DNA of 33,769 nt from Micrococcales bacterium (lineage in GTDB: Bacteria; Actinomycetota; Actinomycetes; Actinomycetales; Microbacteriaceae), in contig CANGEU010000014.1 of the NCBI GenBank assembly GCA_947452985.1, forward strand, positions 1 through 33,769, given 5' to 3'. The notes beneath the pieces were generated by a model. That model was not told where the DNA came from. It saw only the letters and a list, made by a program, of their open reading frames with translations, and did not search any database. Position numbers and translations under genes: made by a program. Of this stretch, positions 31,570 through 33,769 are shown in pieces (positions within the stretch are counted from its first letter, which is position 1; each line of letters starts with the position of its first letter).

Positions 31570-31575
31570 TAGGCT
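31570..31575 (+). promoter_or_regulatory. -10 box TAGGCT of the SCP_3 gene
   Basis: TAGGCT ends 6 nt before ATG 31582, with no ribosome site. It lies 11 nt from the divergent TAAACT box of purD. Confidence 0.45.
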
Positions 31576-31581
31576 GGTGGC

Positions 31582-31950
31582 ATGCCCATCCGCAGAATCA
31601 AGCCAGTCGACGGAATTGCTTCCGTGCGCGCCGTGCTTTCCGATTCGTCGAAGCGAGTAAATTCCGACGACGATTTCAAGGCTGCGGTTCGTTACCTGCT
31701 TGAAGAGTTGTCGTTTTTGCGCCCTGGGAAATCGGTTGAGGTTCGCGTGCCGCCACTGGGTGCTGTGCAATGCATCGACGGCCTCGCTCACAAACGAGGA
31801 ACACCGCCGAACACCGTGGAGCTTTCATCAGCGGATTGGTTTGCGCTCGCGGTGGGCGAGGTAACCTGGGAGTCGTTGGTTTCTTCTGGTCGCATTTTGG
31901 CTTCAGGAACTCGTTCCGATATCTCCGACGTGTTTCCAATCTGGCGGTAG
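31582..31950 (+). CDS. Sterol carrier (SCP_3) family protein
   Basis: A 122-residue protein of the actinobacterial SCP_3 family (bacterial SCP ortholog), commonly found beside purF in this phylum. Family blocks: VEVRVPPLGAVQCIDG near residue 55, HKRGTPPNTVELSS, and a C-terminal ASGTRSDISDVFPIW. A lipid-binding role is suggested only by fold; its true function is not established. It begins a likely three-gene run with a membrane protein and purF. Confidence 0.85.
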   Translation: MPIRRIKPVDGIASVRAVLSDSSKRVNSDDDFKAAVRYLLEELSFLRPGKSVEVRVPPLGAVQCIDGLAHKRGTPPNTVELSSADWFALAVGEVTWESLVSSGRILASGTRSDISDVFPIWR

Positions 31951-31953
31951 TGG

Positions 31954-31959
31954 TTCAAT
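31954..31959 (+). promoter_or_regulatory. Weak -10-like hexamer before the two-helix membrane protein gene
   Basis: TTCAAT ends 6 nt before ATG 31966, the spacing seen at other apparently leaderless genes here. The match to TAnnnT is incomplete, so support is low. Confidence 0.25.
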
Positions 31960-31965
31960 AGATAC

Positions 31966-32226
31966 ATGCCTACAGAAAAAGTTCAGATTCGCAAAGCGCC
32001 GAAATTCTTGCCGTTCCTAATTTTGTTTGCTCTTGTTGGCGTCGTCGTGGCATTGATTCTGAACTCGTTCATCTCGGACGCGGATCGAACCGCTCAACCA
32101 ATCCTTGGCTATCTGGTTGCCTACCTTGCCGGCCTCGGAGCGGCACTCGGACTCGTCGTTGCGCTGGTCATCGATTTCATCTCCCGCAAGCGCTCCAAGA
32201 CTCTAGAGGCCACGCGTAGCCGCTAA
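31966..32226 (+). CDS. Two-helix membrane protein of unknown function
   Basis: An 86-residue protein with two predicted membrane helices (about 14-35 and 46-72) and basic ends, giving a likely hairpin with both ends inside. Similar small proteins occur next to purF in Microbacteriaceae as far as I recall, without assigned function. It starts 15 nt after the SCP_3 stop and has no ribosome site. Its TAA stop is also the first half of a TAAACT element before purF. Confidence 0.75.
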   Translation: MPTEKVQIRKAPKFLPFLILFALVGVVVALILNSFISDADRTAQPILGYLVAYLAGLGAALGLVVALVIDFISRKRSKTLEATRSR

Positions 32227-32229
32227 ACT
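32224..32229 (+). promoter_or_regulatory. Candidate -10 box TAAACT before purF
   Basis: TAAACT overlaps the stop codon (TAA, 32224-32226) of the upstream gene and lies 38 nt before the purF ATG. Transcription would give a leader of about 31 nt containing the purF ribosome site. Confidence 0.4.
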
Positions 32230-32267
32230 TATAGAAGTATTCCCCCAACATTGAATCGAGGGTAGCT

Positions 32268-33769
32268 ATGCTTCGTGGCGACGGCTTGTTGAATCACGAT
32301 TTGCTACCCGATGAAGAACTCCCGAAAGACCAGTGCGGTGTTTTCGGTGTTTGGGCGCCTGGGGAAGAAGTTGCCAAGCTGACCTTCTTTGGTCTTTACT
32401 CGCTTCAGCACCGCGGCCAGGAATCGGCCGGTATCGCCACCTCAGATGGCAAAAAGATTTTGGTTTACAAAGACATGGGCCTCGTTTCGCAGGTCTTCTC
32501 CGAGTCGGCTTTGGAGAGCCTGGTTGGTCACATCGCGGTTGGTCACAACCGTTACTCAACCACCGGTGCTTCGTCTTGGCGTAATGCTCAGCCAACACTT
32601 GGACGCACCACCGCGGGCACCATTGCGCTGGCTCACAACGGAAACCTCACCAACACTGCCGACCTCCTTGACCTTCTGAAGGCTCGTTACCCAGACCAAG
32701 AGAGCAACGAGATCACCGGCGGTAACACCACCGATACCGCAGTGCTCACCGCGCTGATGGCCGGTGACCTAGACCACACCTTGGAAGCAACCGCTTTGGA
32801 ATTGCTACCAAAGGTGAAGGGTGCTTTCTGTTTGGTGTTCATGGATGAAACCACCATGTATGCGGCGCGTGACCCACAGGGTGTTCGCCCGCTGGTTTTG
32901 GGGCGCCTCGAGCGCGGTTGGGTGGTTGCTTCCGAAACCGCCGCACTAGACATCGTTGGTGCTTCGTTCGTTCGTGAAGTTGAGCCGGGCGAACTTATTG
33001 CCATCGACGAAAATGGTTTGCGTTCAACCCGCTTCGCCGAGACCAAGCGTGCCGGCTGTGTATTCGAATACGTTTATCTAGCCCGCCCAGACACCAGCAT
33101 CAACGGTAAAAATGTTTACGACGCTCGCGTTGAGATGGGTCGCCAGTTGGCTCGCGAATACGCGGTTGAGGCCGACCTAGTTATTCCAACTCCGGAGTCG
33201 GGAACCCCGGCTGCCATTGGTTACTCACAAGAGTCGGGCATTCCGTTCGGTCACGGCCTGGTCAAGAATGCCTACGTTGGTCGAACCTTTATTCAGCCAT
33301 CGCAAACTATTCGCCAGCGCGGTATTCGCCTGAAGCTAAACCCGCTGAAAGAAGTTATTCGCGGCAAGCGCATCATCGTTATCGACGACTCGATCGTTCG
33401 CGGAAACACTCAACGTGCTCTCGTGCAGATGCTTCGTGAAGCCGGTGCTGCCGAGATCCACATTCGCATCTCTAGCCCACCAATCACCTGGCCATGCTTC
33501 TACGGAATCGACTTCGCTACCCGTGCGGAACTAATTGCCACCGGTCTCGGTGTTGAAGAGGTTCGCCAGTCAATTGGTGCCGATTCGCTTGGTTACCTTT
33601 CCAAGGACGGCATGATTGCATCGACCGGCCAGCAAGAGCGCGAACTTTGCACCGCCTGCTTTACCGGCACCTACCCAATCGAACTTCCAACCGCAGACCG
33701 GTTGGGCAAAAACCTGCTTGAACGCGAAGATGCGGCGGCTTGTGAACCAGGACCAGACTCAGAGCTTGA
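32268..33769 (+). CDS. purF: Amidophosphoribosyltransferase, 3' end cut by window
   Basis: First enzyme of purine synthesis, converting PRPP and glutamine to phosphoribosylamine. 500 codons are visible and the frame runs off the window; the TGA at 33767-33769 is out of frame. The catalytic cysteine is Cys23 in DQCGVFG, so a 22-residue propeptide is expected to be removed. Later blocks: LQHRGQESAGI, VGHNRYSTTG, DPQGVRPL, and the PRPP-binding IIVIDDSIVRGNT near residue 370. ATG 32268 follows GAGGG. The protein is close to full length, so few residues are missing. Confidence 0.96.
   Translation, partial: MLRGDGLLNHDLLPDEELPKDQCGVFGVWAPGEEVAKLTFFGLYSLQHRGQESAGIATSDGKKILVYKDMGLVSQVFSESALESLVGHIAVGHNRYSTTGASSWRNAQPTLGRTTAGTIALAHNGNLTNTADLLDLLKARYPDQESNEITGGNTTDTAVLTALMAGDLDHTLEATALELLPKVKGAFCLVFMDETTMYAARDPQGVRPLVLGRLERGWVVASETAALDIVGASFVREVEPGELIAIDENGLRSTRFAETKRAGCVFEYVYLARPDTSINGKNVYDARVEMGRQLAREYAVEADLVIPTPESGTPAAIGYSQESGIPFGHGLVKNAYVGRTFIQPSQTIRQRGIRLKLNPLKEVIRGKRIIVIDDSIVRGNTQRALVQMLREAGAAEIHIRISSPPITWPCFYGIDFATRAELIATGLGVEEVRQSIGADSLGYLSKDGMIASTGQQERELCTACFTGTYPIELPTADRLGKNLLEREDAAACEPGPDSEL

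Noticed and set aside
33767-33769. TGA at the very end as the purF stop
   Set aside because: The purF frame reads Glu-Leu-then GA at the end, so this TGA is out of frame and the gene is simply cut by the window.

Overview
The window looks like chromosomal DNA from a small-genome, mid-GC actinobacterium, most plausibly a Microbacteriaceae of the freshwater Rhodoluna/Aquiluna type. The clues are the actinobacterial SCP_3 gene beside purF, agl-type sugar transport genes, split fructose-type PTS genes, very tight gene packing, and many genes without a Shine-Dalgarno sequence but with a -10-like hexamer 6-7 nt before the start codon. This assignment is inference; no rRNA or tRNA gene is present. 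No mobile element, CRISPR array, tRNA or origin was seen. The longest gap without a gene is about 220 nt.

Layout. (1) 1-4389: end of a nonulosonic (pseudaminic) acid locus: a PseC-like aminotransferase cut by the window edge, an inverted PseH-like acetyltransferase, PseI synthase, and a membrane O-acyltransferase with an SGNH domain. (2) 4367-5092: nitroreductase. (3) 5241-11451: an alpha-glucoside-type ABC importer (lipoprotein, two permeases, no ATPase) facing an operon of a GH13_18 sucrose-phosphorylase-like enzyme and a GH1 beta-glucosidase. (4) 11544-13801: rlmN and a luciferase-like flavin oxidoreductase. (5) 13858-18324: a 1488-residue secreted multidomain protein. (6) 18328-23294, minus strand: a wall-polymer operon of two CDP-glycerol glycerophosphotransferase-family proteins, a LicC-like nucleotidyltransferase, GalU and a GT2 glycosyltransferase. 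(7) 23333-24991: GH13 alpha-glucosidase. (8) 24999-29212: general PTS proteins (HPr, Enzyme I) divergent from a fructose-type IIA-IIB-IIC operon. (9) 29276-33769: a 51-residue membrane protein, purC/purD, then SCP_3, a two-helix membrane protein and purF, which runs off the window end.

Two themes tie the window together. One is sugar uptake and use: the ABC importer, glycosidases, a phosphorolytic enzyme and a PTS. The other is building the cell surface: pseudaminic acid, O-acylation, a teichoic-acid-like polymer, UDP-glucose and a large secreted protein. The most notable points are the recurring TAAACT promoter element (at two sites its first three bases are the stop codon of the upstream gene), two back-to-back apparently leaderless divergent promoters in gaps of 36-38 nt, the altered acceptor loop of the sucrose-phosphorylase homologue, and the double-propeller-like secreted protein.
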